A stretch of 64,000 nucleotides of DNA from assembly GCF_048128805.1 (NCBI RefSeq), contig NC_135998.1, positions 16,692,156 to 16,756,155 on the forward strand, given 5' to 3'. The stretch is from Centroberyx gerrardi. Taxonomy: Eukaryota > Chordata > Actinopteri > Beryciformes > Berycidae. This document shows positions 23,886 through 34,900 of this stretch, in pieces (position 1 is the stretch's first letter; the number at the start of each line of letters is the position of its first letter). The position numbers and the translations under genes were made by a program. Under the pieces are notes generated by a model. It ran no database searches and was not told the origin of the DNA. It was given only the letters and a program-made list of their open reading frames with translations.

Positions 23886-26800
23886 TGCTTGTCAAACAGT
23901 GAACAAGTACGATTCTTACCCTGTGCAGCTTAAAGAAGCGTTCGATCTCTTCACTCTCTCCTCCAGTGCAGCTCACCAGTAGGTGACGGAGTTGGTCCAC
24001 TGGCCGCAGCTTGTGGAAGATGTGACTCCCCTGTAGGACAGCAAAGAGTTTACACTTAGTATACAAGATTACAACATTACTGTTCTAAGAAACTATAATA
24101 CATTAAGCCCTGTGCAAAGCAGTAACGTGACAACAGTTGAGACTATAACCTTTGCAGAGAGGAGGACAAACTTCTGTGGAGGGATGTTGTGTTGCTGCAC
24201 CACCACAGGAGAGTCGGTGATGGGGACCTGGTCCTTGTTTAGAGGAGTGGAAATCCTGGACGGCCTCTCCTCGTTAATGGCACAGAGAGCCCAAGAGTGG
24301 CCATCTACATTAGACATCATCTGCAATGTAACAGAGAAGTTAAAGATCATACCAGTGGAAAGAGAAGCATTATGTGAGCTTTTGACACCTAGATTTTTAA
24401 GAGTTGAGATTTTTAGAGCTGGGGTGCATTGATTAATTTGGGTGCTGTATTTTAATTTTTGAAAATAAAGTACTTTCAAGGCAATCCATTCATTTTCAAA
24501 ACATTTAAGGTCTTAATTTAACTTTCTCAAATCCACAAACTTCCAAGTATTTTCAACCCTGGTGTCCCTCTTATGCGCCTACCTGAGCCTCCATCAGGGG
24601 TTTCTTGAAGGGGAAGGAGTCGTGGTTGATGCACCACAGAATGTCGCTGTCCTCCGTCTCAGATGCAGCCATCAGCAGAACTCCTGCAAGATTAAAAAGA
24701 AAGTTATTACAGGCAGATCTGCCTTCTTGCGTCAGGCTGGGAAAAGTACCCAAAAGTGTCCTGTAACTCATTGAGTTGAGCATGACACTAACAGTATAAT
24801 TTAGGTTTGAAATATCATGTTAAAGGGCATCAACAGCAGTGTTTTACCTTTGCTGTGTAGAGCCTTGTGGACCTTTGCAGGCTTCTGCAGGGTCGAAGAG
24901 GCAGAAAACCCTGGTGGCAGACGGACATGGACCAGGGCTAGCAGGCTCGGTCGCGCTGCAACATACTTCTGGTGTGGGGGGGCAAAAGGTGTGGTGCTAA
25001 AATACAGACGCACGCCTAAAGAAACAGAAGATAAGTACAGATATACGTAAAGTACAGACAATTACAGAAAAAAAGTACAGAAAAAGTGAAACTACATTCT
25101 CTGTTCCCTATCACTACTGTTTGCAGGGTTCCTTCGTTATTTTGCAATTAAATTCCAAAACTTTTTCATAACTTTATACCAAATTTTCATGACTGTAATA
25201 TATAAAGTAACCTTTACAAATGCTATGACATTGAAAATTTGACTATACCTTGAAGTATGACATCTTCTTTTAAATTAAACCCTACAATTTATTCAATACT
25301 TTTAAAGTGCACCAACTAAAAAATATAAAGAAAATCTGAACAAAAGTGCCTTCTGTAGTTTTTGCCCTGTCTAAGGAACATATGTCAGTTGCACAAACAT
25401 GATGCCAAACATTGACAATGTTTTGAATTACATGAAAACATTTTGCATGACACAACATTGCCTGAAACTGTATGCTTGTTTCTATCATCAGAAATTTGCT
25501 TTGGTCACTCTTAATCCCACAGAGGCTTTAACCTGCTTGCTGGTTAGCTAGCAACAAGATGTTTTGCATGGCGAGAATGGCAAGAGGTAGGAAGCGTGTG
25601 ACAAAGTCTCACAGCAACCGCGCTGCACCGTGACCAGCTGCATCTTAGCCTACTCATTTTTGTTGCATTTTTCCAAATTGCTCGTGTAATTTTTATTGGT
25701 AAAGTTCACAAAATTGATAAACTTAGTATTATTATTTAAAATTTTCCAAAAGTTTAAATGATATTTTCCAAAACATTTCCAGGCCTGGGAGAAAGATATT
25801 AAAATTCCATAACTTTTCCAGGATTTTCATGACCATGGGAACCCTGTGTTTGATATCATTACCTGCATGAGTGACGGCTAGCAGGTGGCAGTCTGAGGAC
25901 TCAGATCTGTCAATCACAGAGATCTGGACAATGGGTTTGAAGACAGAACGATCGATGGTCCTGCAAAGGGAGATGGGTTTTCAAAGAGCCAGGAATCAAT
26001 ATATACAATCTGGAAACATGATGCCTAGTCTTCCATAAGGAGAAACAATGATAAATGTGAAGGCAAGATATGATTGAGGTGCGACAAACCCAAACGTACC
26101 TGGCAATGTTTCCAGCAGCGGCCACAATGGAGCTCTGTGACATGGTTGCCACACGACTCATCCCATGGCCGTCAGCACCCAGGTCGTACACCTGAAGCAC
26201 ACAACAATCTGCTTAACACCCAAATCATCAATTATTTCACCACATCTAACATCAGTAGCAGCAAATATTAATTTCAGATACATGTCAATTCAATTAGAAA
26301 CTGTCATACATCTGAAATACTGACATGACAGTACATGTTATACCTGCAGGACTCCTTTCTCAGAGCGTGTGAAGAGCGTGTTGCGGGAGTTGTCGATAGC
26401 AATCTGCACAATGGGGTCTGTAGAGCACAAGGCAGGAAAATATCTACATTAGTGAAGTTTAACTGGAGCACAGACTCCTTCTGCTCCACATGGAACTGTG
26501 TCCCTTTCCTCACCGTCTTCGGAGAAGGAGAACTGGAGCACGGAGGGGATGAGGAAGGACAGGGTGCTTTTGGAGTGGTTGATCTTTCCGCAGCGCTGGC
26601 TGAACCAGCCCGCCTCGGCCTGGTAAGCGATCTCGTACAGGCAGCCATCCTTTCCTGCCATGAAGATGCGGCCCAGGTCTGTGGAGGTGATGGCCAGCAT
26701 GTAGGTGTTGTCTGTCGGGATTGAGAACAGGGGGTCTGGAAGCAGCTGCATCCCACCGGACATGCTGTCATTCAATCCTACAACAAAAGAGATAAAGATG

Positions 26801-28935
26801 ATTGAGATAAGCCAATGCAAGTAGATGTGGGTGATAGCAGTGTTGGTTAAAAAAAAAAAACACTATACATGAGTAATCAATACCAAGAACCGAGATCCTG
26901 GGATTTCAGACCCGGATTCTCTCCATTTCCCACCAAAATTTAGATCAAGTACGGAAGGTAGCCTAAACACAGTGGACATTTCACACAGCCTTCATCAGGG
27001 TGTGTTGGTTTTGTCCCATTTGACTGTCTTGTCTGCTACTGCTTCCTATTGGGAATGGATCACCGACACAACCTCAGCTCTTGCAAAAATGTCATCGCGT
27101 CTGAAGTACAACAGAATTCCCATTACAAGGCAGCATTTTGAAGCAAACAAACTGCACATTAAAAAATACAATGGCTGTGCTTCTCATCTTCATTTTCATA
27201 TTTGCCTATCTGAATAATATCTGACACTTCTTTGTGTATATTTGACTATGTGCACGGTAATATATTTAGCTCGGGCCTTCAAGCTGCCCTGCATCCTCCA
27301 CATCACATTTTTTTTTTTAAGTGGTTGAGACAGCTTTTATTGCATTGCTACACAAAAGGATTTTTAAACTGCATTCCTGGGAATACCTAAAGAGAGAAGT
27401 TATACTCCTGAGACTGAACATAACTCATGCTAAAGGCAACAACTGAAATGTGCGGTAGTTGAGGTGCGGAGGGGGGACTCACCCGCCTGGCCCTTGGGAA
27501 AACTGAGCCCCAGGATCACTACATCCACAGAAGTGGCCAAGACCAAGAGGTAGTGGATGTGTGGCTGTAAAATGCCTGAGAAGGAAAAAAACAAAAATTA
27601 AAATTATTCAAAGTAAAAAGGAAAAATTGGTAGTGTGTTAAAATGTTATATACACACATACCTTGTTTGGGTTTCACCAGACCAACTGACAGAATGGTTT
27701 CAATGAGACCATCAAAATAGGCCACATCACCTCTGCAAGGAAAACAATAGAGATTAAAGTACACAGAGCACTGCTTTCAACTAGTTACCTGTAATGTTGT
27801 TCATCTAAGACAGCGGTATTCAACAGTGTGCCATGGAGGGGGCGAGAGTATTCAGGTTGTCTGGTTGAAATGAAAGCCTGAAGACACTTTGCCATCCACA
27901 TCACACGGTTAAATACTGCGGATCTAGGATGCTGTCACTCAATTTCCTAAAATGTAAATGTACCCACCCATCTTCATAATTCCACATGAAGATGTCATTG
28001 TCAATGGTAAGCCATGCTCGACATATCTCAGGAAAAACTCCCATCATGCAATTACATTGCATATCTACAAAAATAGTTAAGGTAGCTTTAAACTCTCTTG
28101 GGCATCTCCTTGGCAACAAAAAAAGCAATCTAGCAACAAACACAAGAAATCAACTTCAGTGTTTCCCATACATAGGTTCATCTATGGCGGCTTGCCACAA
28201 AATAATAATAGCTGCTCAATGTATAGAAATTGATCTAAAACGATTTCTAATGCCCCTGATGTGCGCATCATGTCATGTCTGTCATTTGGTAATGCACAGA
28301 CCAGTAACACTGTACTTAATCAGACAGAGCCTCCCATTAGGAAACGAAAGTGTAACTTTACATTCAACAATTTGCTCCAAACTAGTAATTAATCATAAAC
28401 AACCACCGCATTGTAAATTGTCAGCCTGTGGGAAACACTGAACTTTACATTTTGCATTGCAGGTCTAAGGTAAACTTCTGGGTCCAGCTCAGTGCATTAA
28501 ATTCGTTTTTGCTGGTTGACAAAAGGATACGGCTGAACTGCTCCACCAGCTCAGGGGGTAGAGGAACCCTGCGGACTGCACTGAGTTCTGGGAGGTTTGG
28601 CACACTGAGCAGCCCGGGTCCCTGGAGGGGGTAGTCCATGTCAGACACCCCGGACAGGGACGGCATATCTGCAAGACAAGGACCACAAACAACAATTCTG
28701 AATATAAACTAGTCTCAGCCTCCCCTGACAGAGCCGTCTGTCTAGTGACAGTGCAGTGTTGTCTTGTCTCCCTCCCCAGGCTACAGGACCTACTGTGAGA
28801 CGGGACGCAGAGCAGCTCCGACAGGTCGGGGAAGCAGCGGTCCTCCTGCAGGTGTCTGTCGATCAGCCGGCCCGAGTTCTCCAGCGCCTCGGCGAGCGCA
28901 GCGGCGGGGCTGCTGGGTCCGACGCTGGACGGCAT
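12659..28935 (-). CDS. nup155: nuclear pore complex protein Nup155, 33 coding exons
   Basis: Complete coding region from ATG (28933-28935) to TGA (12659-12661). The 33 exons join in phase with GT/AG boundaries to about 1,367 residues; human NUP155 has 1,391. The N-terminus [20 protein letters not shown] and the end [12 protein letters not shown] match vertebrate Nup155 closely throughout. Nup155 is a scaffold of the nuclear pore inner ring. It binds Nup35/Nup53, Nup93 and Nup98 partners and contacts the pore membrane. The N-terminal half is a beta-propeller and the C-terminal half an alpha-solenoid. The exon 15-16 linker is shorter than in human (fewer Pro/Ser residues around [15 protein letters not shown]). 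No frameshift or internal stop is present, so the gene appears intact. Gene identity is certain; small boundary errors of individual exons are possible. Confidence 0.96.
12980..13055 (-). repeat. tRNA-like SINE head in nup155 intron 32
   Basis: The minus strand reads GGCGACACGGCGGCCTAGTG, then GTTAGAGAGACC (A-box-like) and a B-box-like GGTTCAATCCCTGCA. This is a tRNA-derived SINE fragment between nup155 exons 32 and 33. Body and tail are not clear. Confidence 0.55.
13283..13311. repeat. CTA trinucleotide microsatellite
   Basis: About nine tandem CTA units in nup155 intron 31. Confidence 0.85.
16096..16158. repeat. TG microsatellite beside nup155 exon 26 donor
   Basis: A long GT run with two A interruptions. 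In the nup155 transcript it is a CA repeat starting about 8 bases after the exon 26 splice donor (donor GT at 16165-16166). Confidence 0.9.
16637..16676. repeat. CA microsatellite near nup155 exon 25 donor
   Basis: About 20 CA units, read as a TG (UG) repeat in the nup155 transcript. It starts about 23 bases after the exon 25 donor. Confidence 0.9.
17996..18015. repeat. TG microsatellite beside nup155 exon 21 donor
   Basis: Ten TG units, read as CA repeats in the nup155 transcript. They begin about 8 bases after the exon 21 donor at 18023. Confidence 0.85.
20392..21842 (-). other. nup155 intron 15, no recognised element
   Basis: A 1.45-kb AT-rich intron. Apart from a short CA run at about 20803-20818, I see no coding or repeat signature that I can name. 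Confidence 0.5.
22333..23588. mobile_element. non-autonomous hAT-type transposon (1,256 bp) in nup155 intron 14
   Basis: The left end TAGGGCTGAAACGATTCCTC and the right end CGATAGCTGCAGCCCTA are imperfect terminal inverted repeats. They are flanked by a perfect 8-bp target duplication CTTTTATC (22325-22332 and 23589-23596). Subterminal regions repeat CTCGAGTAACTCGATTACT-like words. The 8-bp duplication and the TAGGGCTG end are diagnostic of the hAT superfamily. No transposase reading frame is visible, so it must have been moved in trans. A CA microsatellite lies inside it at 23122-23159. Confidence 0.88.
23122..23159. repeat. CA microsatellite inside the hAT element
   Basis: About 18 CA units with one TA interruption, within the element at 22333-23588. 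Confidence 0.85.
23855..23880. repeat. TG microsatellite in nup155 intron 13
   Basis: Thirteen TG units followed by GCGCGTGC. In the transcript this is a CA repeat about 39 bases after the exon 13 donor, within a short 107-base intron. Confidence 0.85.
25124..25846. mobile_element. inverted-repeat DNA element in nup155 intron 9
   Basis: The left end CAGGGTTCCTTCGTTATTTT and the right end TTCATGACCATGGGAACCCTG form an inverted pair. Internal text on both sides repeats words such as AATTCCAAAACTTTTTCATAA and TTCCATAACTTTTCCAGG, a common teleost interspersed repeat. A short flanking duplication TGTTTG is seen on both sides (6 bp exact). No coding capacity. Superfamily unresolved, possibly hAT. 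Confidence 0.65.
28157..28440. mobile_element. small inverted-repeat element in nup155 intron 2
   Basis: The left end CAGTGTTTCCCATACATAGG and the right end CTGTGGGAAACACTG are inverted copies of each other. The flanks share AACTT, but a full target duplication is not clear. About 284 bp, with no transposase; it looks like a non-autonomous DNA transposon. Confidence 0.65.
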
Positions 28936-29400
28936 GGCTGCGCTACCACCGCTATCTGCAGGGAAAGGAGACCCAGCTTTAGTCCAACAACAAGACCGTC
29001 CAGCCGCGATGGCAGGCGTGTATTCCCCAGGAAAGCGTTGCTAACCTCACCGCTTTCTACAACAAGGTAAATGTTTCTGGGACTCAGTGCTAAGCTAACG
29101 GTAGAATCAGTGTAGTTTAGACCTAGCTAGCTCTCAAATCAGCAGGCAAGCTAAATGCTAGCTAGCTAAGGCTAATATAAACGCGCGCTAAGTGTTTGAA
29201 AATAAACGTATTTACTTTACCCGATTAAAATGACTCCGCGCGACAATGACTTTTTTGGCTATGAAGTTTGTTCACAACTTCAGCAATATTTCTTTGAACA
29301 AACACAACAAACCCCGCTAGCAGCCCGCCAACCTCATGCACTTGTGCAAAGTTGAAAGGTTACAGCAGACGTATATCCGGTGAATCAATGAATGGAAAAA
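28936..29400 (-). promoter_or_regulatory. nup155: nup155 upstream region
   Basis: This is the sequence immediately 5' of the nup155 ATG. It is moderately CpG-rich near the start codon (GCAGCGGCGGGGCT just inside exon 1, and ATAAACGCGCGCTAAG near 29177). No TATA box is placed convincingly. It contains several GCTAGCTAA-like repeats at 29120-29170. Transcription start not determinable; promoter role inferred from position only. Confidence 0.4.
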
Positions 29401-29403
29401 AAA

Positions 29404-30430
29404 TCTTCTTCTTCTCCTTCATTTTAAGGCGGTTGGCGTGCATTACCGCCACCCTCTGATCTGGAGTGTGGACTGGGGATTTACAATATCTGTAATTATC
29501 AAATATTAATTAAAAAAGAAAAAAAAGAAAAAAGAAAGAAATTAAAATGGTCACACTTTATTTGGATAGTCCAATGTTGATACTCAACTTCCTATCAAGT
29601 GACTATAATGTGTCACTATAAAGTCTACTGAGTTTCAAGTGATGCTCATAATTGTGTGAAAAGTAGTCTATAGATATTCAGTCTGGACTGGGGTTAATGT
29701 TAGAAATAGGGTCAGGGTTAGGGCTGAGTTTAGATTTAAAAATTGGGTCAGGGTTAGAGTTACATAGTCTGTAGAGATGCACCAAAGTGACACTTTGTTG
29801 AACATCTACTTTTTGTCACCTGATAGTTGAGTGTCAACGTTGGACTGTCCAAATAAAGTCTTACCACTCAAATTCTATCAGTCAATTTTACCATTCTATT
29901 TACATTTAGTTCTACACCCAAATCTCGTAGACTAGATCTTAATATCTCTCTGTCTCTGTTGTATTTACCGCAGCTGGATATAACATGATTCACTGTTTCT
30001 TCTTCTCCACAATGATCACATCATCCATCTATATGCTTATTAATCAAGAGTAGAGTGCTATTTAATCCTGTATGTCCAAGCATTCATCTGGTGGTATAAT
30101 TTTCCTCCTCCTCCTACGAGAGCTGATATCCACACAAATTTAACACATAATCATAACCTCTGCATTCTGAATAGTGACATTAACATTTCATACAGTGTAT
30201 CTCGCCTGTATCTCGAGTTAAATGATTCTAAACTCATTAAAACGGCACAAGTCTGAACAAATCAGCATCCTCCCAGGTCTAACTTCCCCGACCCACTGCA
30301 AGGCAGCTGTCATGGCCACCAGGTCACAGAAAAATATAGACAAATCATCTGAAAATCTTTTTGAATCTTTAATTTCAAAGTCTGGAATGACAAAAGCAGC
30401 TGACACTCTTCCTGATTTAGGATCTTTTGA
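29404..30430 (-). mobile_element. 3' part of an RNase H-encoding LINE (I-like)
   Basis: On the minus strand an RNase H-like segment reads MTAALQWVGEVRPGRMLICS at about 30315-30260. Further on comes a zinc-knuckle-like stretch near 30010, CDHCGEEETVNHVISSCGKY. The element ends near 29404 in GGCGGTAATGCACGCCAACC followed by an AGAAGAAGAAG tail. RNase H plus CCHC points to an I-type clade LINE. It has stops and frameshifts, is 5'-truncated, and is interrupted by the element at 29549-29865. It lies less than 500 bases upstream of the nup155 start codon. Confidence 0.65.
29549..29865. mobile_element. long-TIR MITE inserted in the LINE
   Basis: The left end GGTCACACTTTATTTGGATA and the reverse complement of the right end GGTAAGACTTTATTTGGACA begin inverted repeats of about 50 bp that remain alignable. 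The 317-bp element has a GGGTTAGGGTTAGAGTT-like centre and no coding capacity. Target duplication not resolved. Superfamily unknown. Confidence 0.75.
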
Positions 30431-31299
30431 GCCATCAAATCATTTGTATGATGTTTTTTTTTTTTTTTGTTTTTTAAATATACACATTTTCAAAAAACCA
30501 TAAAAATGATTTCAAATGTAATTGTTAACTATAATTAACTAACTATACTGGATAATTTTCCTTACATTCATTTCTTATTAACTTACACAGTTAAAGTTCT
30601 ACCATTGGTTAGAGTTAAGGTTAGTGGATTAGTGGATTAGTGTTGCAGTAACAACCCTGGTGGAATAGCTGGAAGAGCAACTGTGGGACTACATGTCCTG
30701 TTTAATATTCCCATTTCTCTCGCTTTCTTCATCACATTCAACCCAAAACTTTTATTCTTCCTTCACTCATGCTCCCAACATGGCTCCAAGACTGTTTTTG
30801 TTGGGAGATTTCTTTTGTGTCCTTGTAAATTAGCCCAATATGTCACCATTAACTGTTGTCTTCTGAGTTGCAACGGCATTTCTCCCCATCTCCACTTGCC
30901 AGGCTCTGAATGCACTGAGGTGTTTATCATGTCAGCTTAGAGTTCTCAAAGAAAAAGAACCACCAATTCCCCAAACAAGACATATAATTTGCTTTTTGTA
31001 GTAAAAAGTTACATTTTGAACGGTAAAAGCGGAAAGTGGAAAGACTACTAGAATGTTACTTTGCTTATATTTTACTTAAGTAGAAGTAAAAGTACTGATA
31101 TAAAAATCTACTTAAGTAAAAGTAAAAAGCAGCTCATCTGAAATGTACTCAGAGTAAAAGTTAGTTACTTTTTAGAAAAGACAATGTTGTTAGATGTGAT
31201 GTTTTCCACGCAACTGTAAAATTCAGATAAAATTCAGATGAAAAAAACGAACAAAAAACGAGTGCAAACAAGACAAGTAACAAAGAGAAGTAAAAAAAA
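30431..31299. other. intergenic DNA between nipbl and nup155
   Basis: Contains a T-run near 30450-30470. At about 31000-31190 there is an ACTTAAGTAGAAGTAAAAGT-type interspersed repeat that is common in fish genomes. No gene seen. Confidence 0.5.
30990..31190. repeat. AAGTAAAAGTA-type interspersed repeat
   Basis: Tandem-like words TTACTTAAGTAGAAGTAAAA and CTACTTAAGTAAAAGTAAAA, with GTACTCAGAGTAAAAGTTAG, recur. This is a recognisable dispersed teleost repeat; a similar composition recurs at 63580-63720. Class uncertain. Confidence 0.5.
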
Positions 31300-31305
31300 T
31301 TTATT
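31300..31305 (-). terminator. candidate nipbl poly(A) signal (AATAAA)
   Basis: AATAAA on the minus strand about 680 bases after the nipbl stop. Another AATAAA at 31585-31590 is closer. Either could end the nipbl transcript; motif and position only. Confidence 0.3.
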
Positions 31306-31980
31306 GCAGTATTTGTTCCACCAGAAGTGCTGGGGCTCCCTTTTCTCTTGCTCGGTGAACTATTACATCAAAATCTATATTTAAAACAATATAACCTCCC
31401 CTGCATATAGGTACAGATACTGCATTGCTTTTTAACATAATAAATTATATCAAAGAGACTCCATTACACAGCGTGGGTAAACAAAAAAGGAGTAAAACGG
31501 AGAAAAAAGAAAACATTTAAAAGTTGCTGAAACTCAGATAAGCTAAATAAATCCATCTGGTTGTAGGTTAAACTCCAAGAACACTTTATTAAGAACATCA
31601 TCAACAGACTAATTTCCAACATTCACTTAATGTTTTTGTTTTTTACAGAATTTTTTCAGATATAAACATGTGTTTTTAGTTAAACTATGATACAGTGGGA
31701 GTAAAAATCAAACAACCAAGTTGCTGCACAACAGCGAAGGAACTCCCACACAATGTTTTCCCAAACATTTCCTTCTCGTGTGTTTTTTCTGTTTAACTTA
31801 AACATGTCCTGGATTCGATTTCACCACAGATCAGTGTCCACAATACTCTCTCTCCCTCCATTAGGTCCTTACATCTCTTGTTCTAATGAGGTTTTGTCTT
31901 CTCTCTCGTTTATAAAATATTGGATCCATGTAGAGTTTGGCTGCAAAGGTTTCTGTCTGTCTCTGAGTGACTCGGGTTGA

Positions 31981-34900
31981 TTAACCGGTGTTCCCCTCCT
32001 TGGCAGCGTACAATGCGCGTAAAGTATGCGCCATTCTGTTCGAAAGCTTGTGTCCACTTGTCAAGGCGATTTTCTTGCAAATAATGTCCGACTCCTTGAT
32101 AGTGTCCACCCAAGGCACCAGTTTGCGACCGTCCCGTTTCTTGGCCTCGGCCCAGGGCCCAGAGTAGGAGCCAGACATCCAGCGTATACTGTAGCCGGCG
32201 CTGGTCTTCTGCATGACCTTGGCAATCTGCGGTCGGTCTTTATATTTGGGGCAGCAGATGGCGATGACGTCCATGGCCTCCACCGTCTCATTCATGTGAC
32301 CCGGAGCCTCTGCGGAGTCCCCGCTTCTCCTTGATCGCCGCTGAGCAGAGGAGTAACAGAGCGTTAGTACGTTCCAACACGGAGACCAGCCCTACAAACT
32401 GCTCATTTCTGTCCCGCAGCCACGGAGCGTTAAAATACTCACCCCAGGCGGTTTGTCGTCGTCGCTCTCCTCGTCATCTGTCTCCGCTGGAGCGGTGTGG
32501 TGTCGGTGGTTGTGGTTCCGGCCGCCGGGACCGCCCAGCAGTGACGAAATGGCTTTGTTTCTGGCGTTGGCACTCGCTTCGCCCTCCTCGTCCTCTTCAT
32601 CAGGGTCCAGGTGCTCCATCAGTAACTTGAACTGAGAGATACAAGTGTGCAGAACTTTAAGTGCATTGTTGCTTAACCTGGTATTTTCTATGTAAATAAA
32701 AATCACTCTTCTCTGCGTCACAACAAAGATGTCAAACTGCAGAGGGTGTATCACACTGACAAATTCTGTGAAAGTCACTGAAAAAGGAAGCACCCATTAT
32801 CATTTTCAGGTGCTGCAATATCATTTTTTACTAACCAAGCACAACTGTTTTTGAGTTATCAGTACTTTACAATACTGAGCACCAATAAGTTCTTGACAAT
32901 GACAATTCCGGCTTAACTTTCAAAACTCTGAATCTTAGTAAGTTTGCGAACCTGATTAATATGCATTTTCCATCTATTTTTATAATGTAGATGGATTTTG
33001 ACCAGAGCCAGCTAACCCAGAGTACACACAGTACAAATACTTTAAAATTACATTGGGCCAATATTTCATGCAGTGTTCTTGCACCTCTAATTACATTCCA
33101 ATTTAATTCTGCACCTAGCAATTTAAGTCCAATAAATTGTAGGCTAAACTGATTTTGTTATAGGAAGAAAACTGTGCACAAACACACATACTCCCCCTTT
33201 TCTCATCAGCTCTCAGTCTCAGTTCATGTTGTGCAAACCAGCATATTTGCTATTTTGCTTCCATAAAATATGTAAATGTGCAGTTTTACTTCATCTGACA
33301 AGATGTAACTGAACAGAGAAGCAAGAGAGAATTTTCATAGAAATCAAGCTGCTATTTCATGTCTTAGCACCAGGGGAACTTGCCAAAAGGCAGCCAAGTA
33401 AGTAAAGGAACTGGGTCAAATGTGGGCTAATAACTGTCCCAATAACTGAAGCAATATTTCAGTGTGCCAATAACTCACTACTTATCCAGAGGTCTATGAA
33501 AACCTTACATGCATCTTTATTCATAAACACCCTCTTCGCTACCATTAGAAAATGAATTCCAGACAGAGGGAAGGGAGAGCTGTGTTTGCTCTCGAAGCGA
33601 AGTGGGGAGTTTGCATCAGTTGTCGGACAGCAGTGGGGAGGTGCTTTGGATTTGTGTTGTGACCAGTTAAGGTGCAGACAGACGGCAAGCACGGATTAAC
33701 TGACAACAAAAAACTACGTGACTCTCTGAGCCACCTGAAAATCTGTAGCAGGCTGCATTCAGCCCACCGGCCTTGTATCTCCTACATGTGCCTTACACTG
33801 AAATAAATTCAAAACCACTCTGAAAGACGAAATGTGGTGTAGTGATGAATGCTTACATCCAAGTACTGCTTCACAATATTCCTCTTGATTTCGTAGCTGA
33901 GATCAGAGTTGGCTAGATTACTGTTCAGGAAGTCCAGTGTCTGCCGAGGGTTGAAGTGCACATTCGATTTCCTGTTCACTGCCTTGTCATACACCTTGGC
34001 TGACTCCGTTGGCGAATACTTCTGGATTTTACTAGAGTACAAAAAAGACAGGTACAGTTCAGTTTGTGACAAGTGAACAAATGCACTGTTACAGAAAAGT
34101 TAAGGAATGCTTTATTCAGTGGCAATAGCTGTGTTTTCAGTATGGTAAACATGTTAAATGTGTGGCTGAGTCATGTTTCCCCAAGCCTGGCGTACCTGTC
34201 TGAGAAGCCGAAGAGATTCTTCAGATGCTGCTTCAGCACCAGCAGCATCAGGATTCCTTGGGAAGCATTGGCAAAGTCCAGCAGAGGATTGGGGTTTTCA
34301 GGTAGACGGTCCATCACTTTATCCACATCGTCAATGTCAGAGTCGGAATCAGAAACCAGAGACTGCGCGGATTTCTTTGGCCTGCGGACAACCTCGTCAT
34401 CCTCACCACTGCTGCTGGATCTGCTGCTGTCCTGCTCATCCTCCTCGTCCTCAGAGCAGTACTTCCTCTCCCGAGGCCGCTTTTTCTTCTTCTTCTTCTT
34501 CTTCTGCTGCCGTACCGGCTCTTTCAGTAAAGACTGCACAAAGAAAAAAATTACTGAAACACTATACTATATCAAACCGTATATTGTGGATTTGACACAA
34601 AACGGGATTATAGATGTAATAATACATAAAAGCAACCAACAGGGGCATGTGCAAAATTTAACAAAGCTTGAGTATGAGACTTTCTAATCTTTCACTGTCT
34701 ATTACAGGTTTCTGCGAATGTTTCTCACCTCCTTGAAGGACTGCAGCAGGTTGCTACCAGAGACAGACAGAGTGATGTCTATGTGGTGCATGATGAACAG
34801 AGGCTCCTCCTGGCTCTGGTAAGGGAAGCAGGCCAGGTTGTCTGCCATGAACAGCAGCATATTCACCTCTGTCTTCTGCAGGGGACAAAGTACAAGACAT

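Larger units (their letters stand above)
23718..28935 (-). other. nup155: nup155 exons 1-14: N-terminal beta-propeller region
   Basis: Exon coordinates in transcript order: 28794-28935, 28531-28668, 27968-28064, 27662-27732, 27483-27575, 26514-26777, 26344-26417, 26100-26191, 25863-25960, 24848-25015, 24583-24683, 24150-24320, 23920-24030, 23718-23812. They encode about residues 1-571. Highly conserved stretches include [32 protein letters not shown] and [30 protein letters not shown] is also conserved. Each junction was checked for phase. Introns 2 and 9 contain repeat elements described separately. Confidence 0.9.

Noticed and set aside
28756..29070. Plus-strand frames of 104 and 72 codons at the nup155 5' end
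   Set aside because: They are antisense to nup155 exon 1 and upstream GC-rich DNA.
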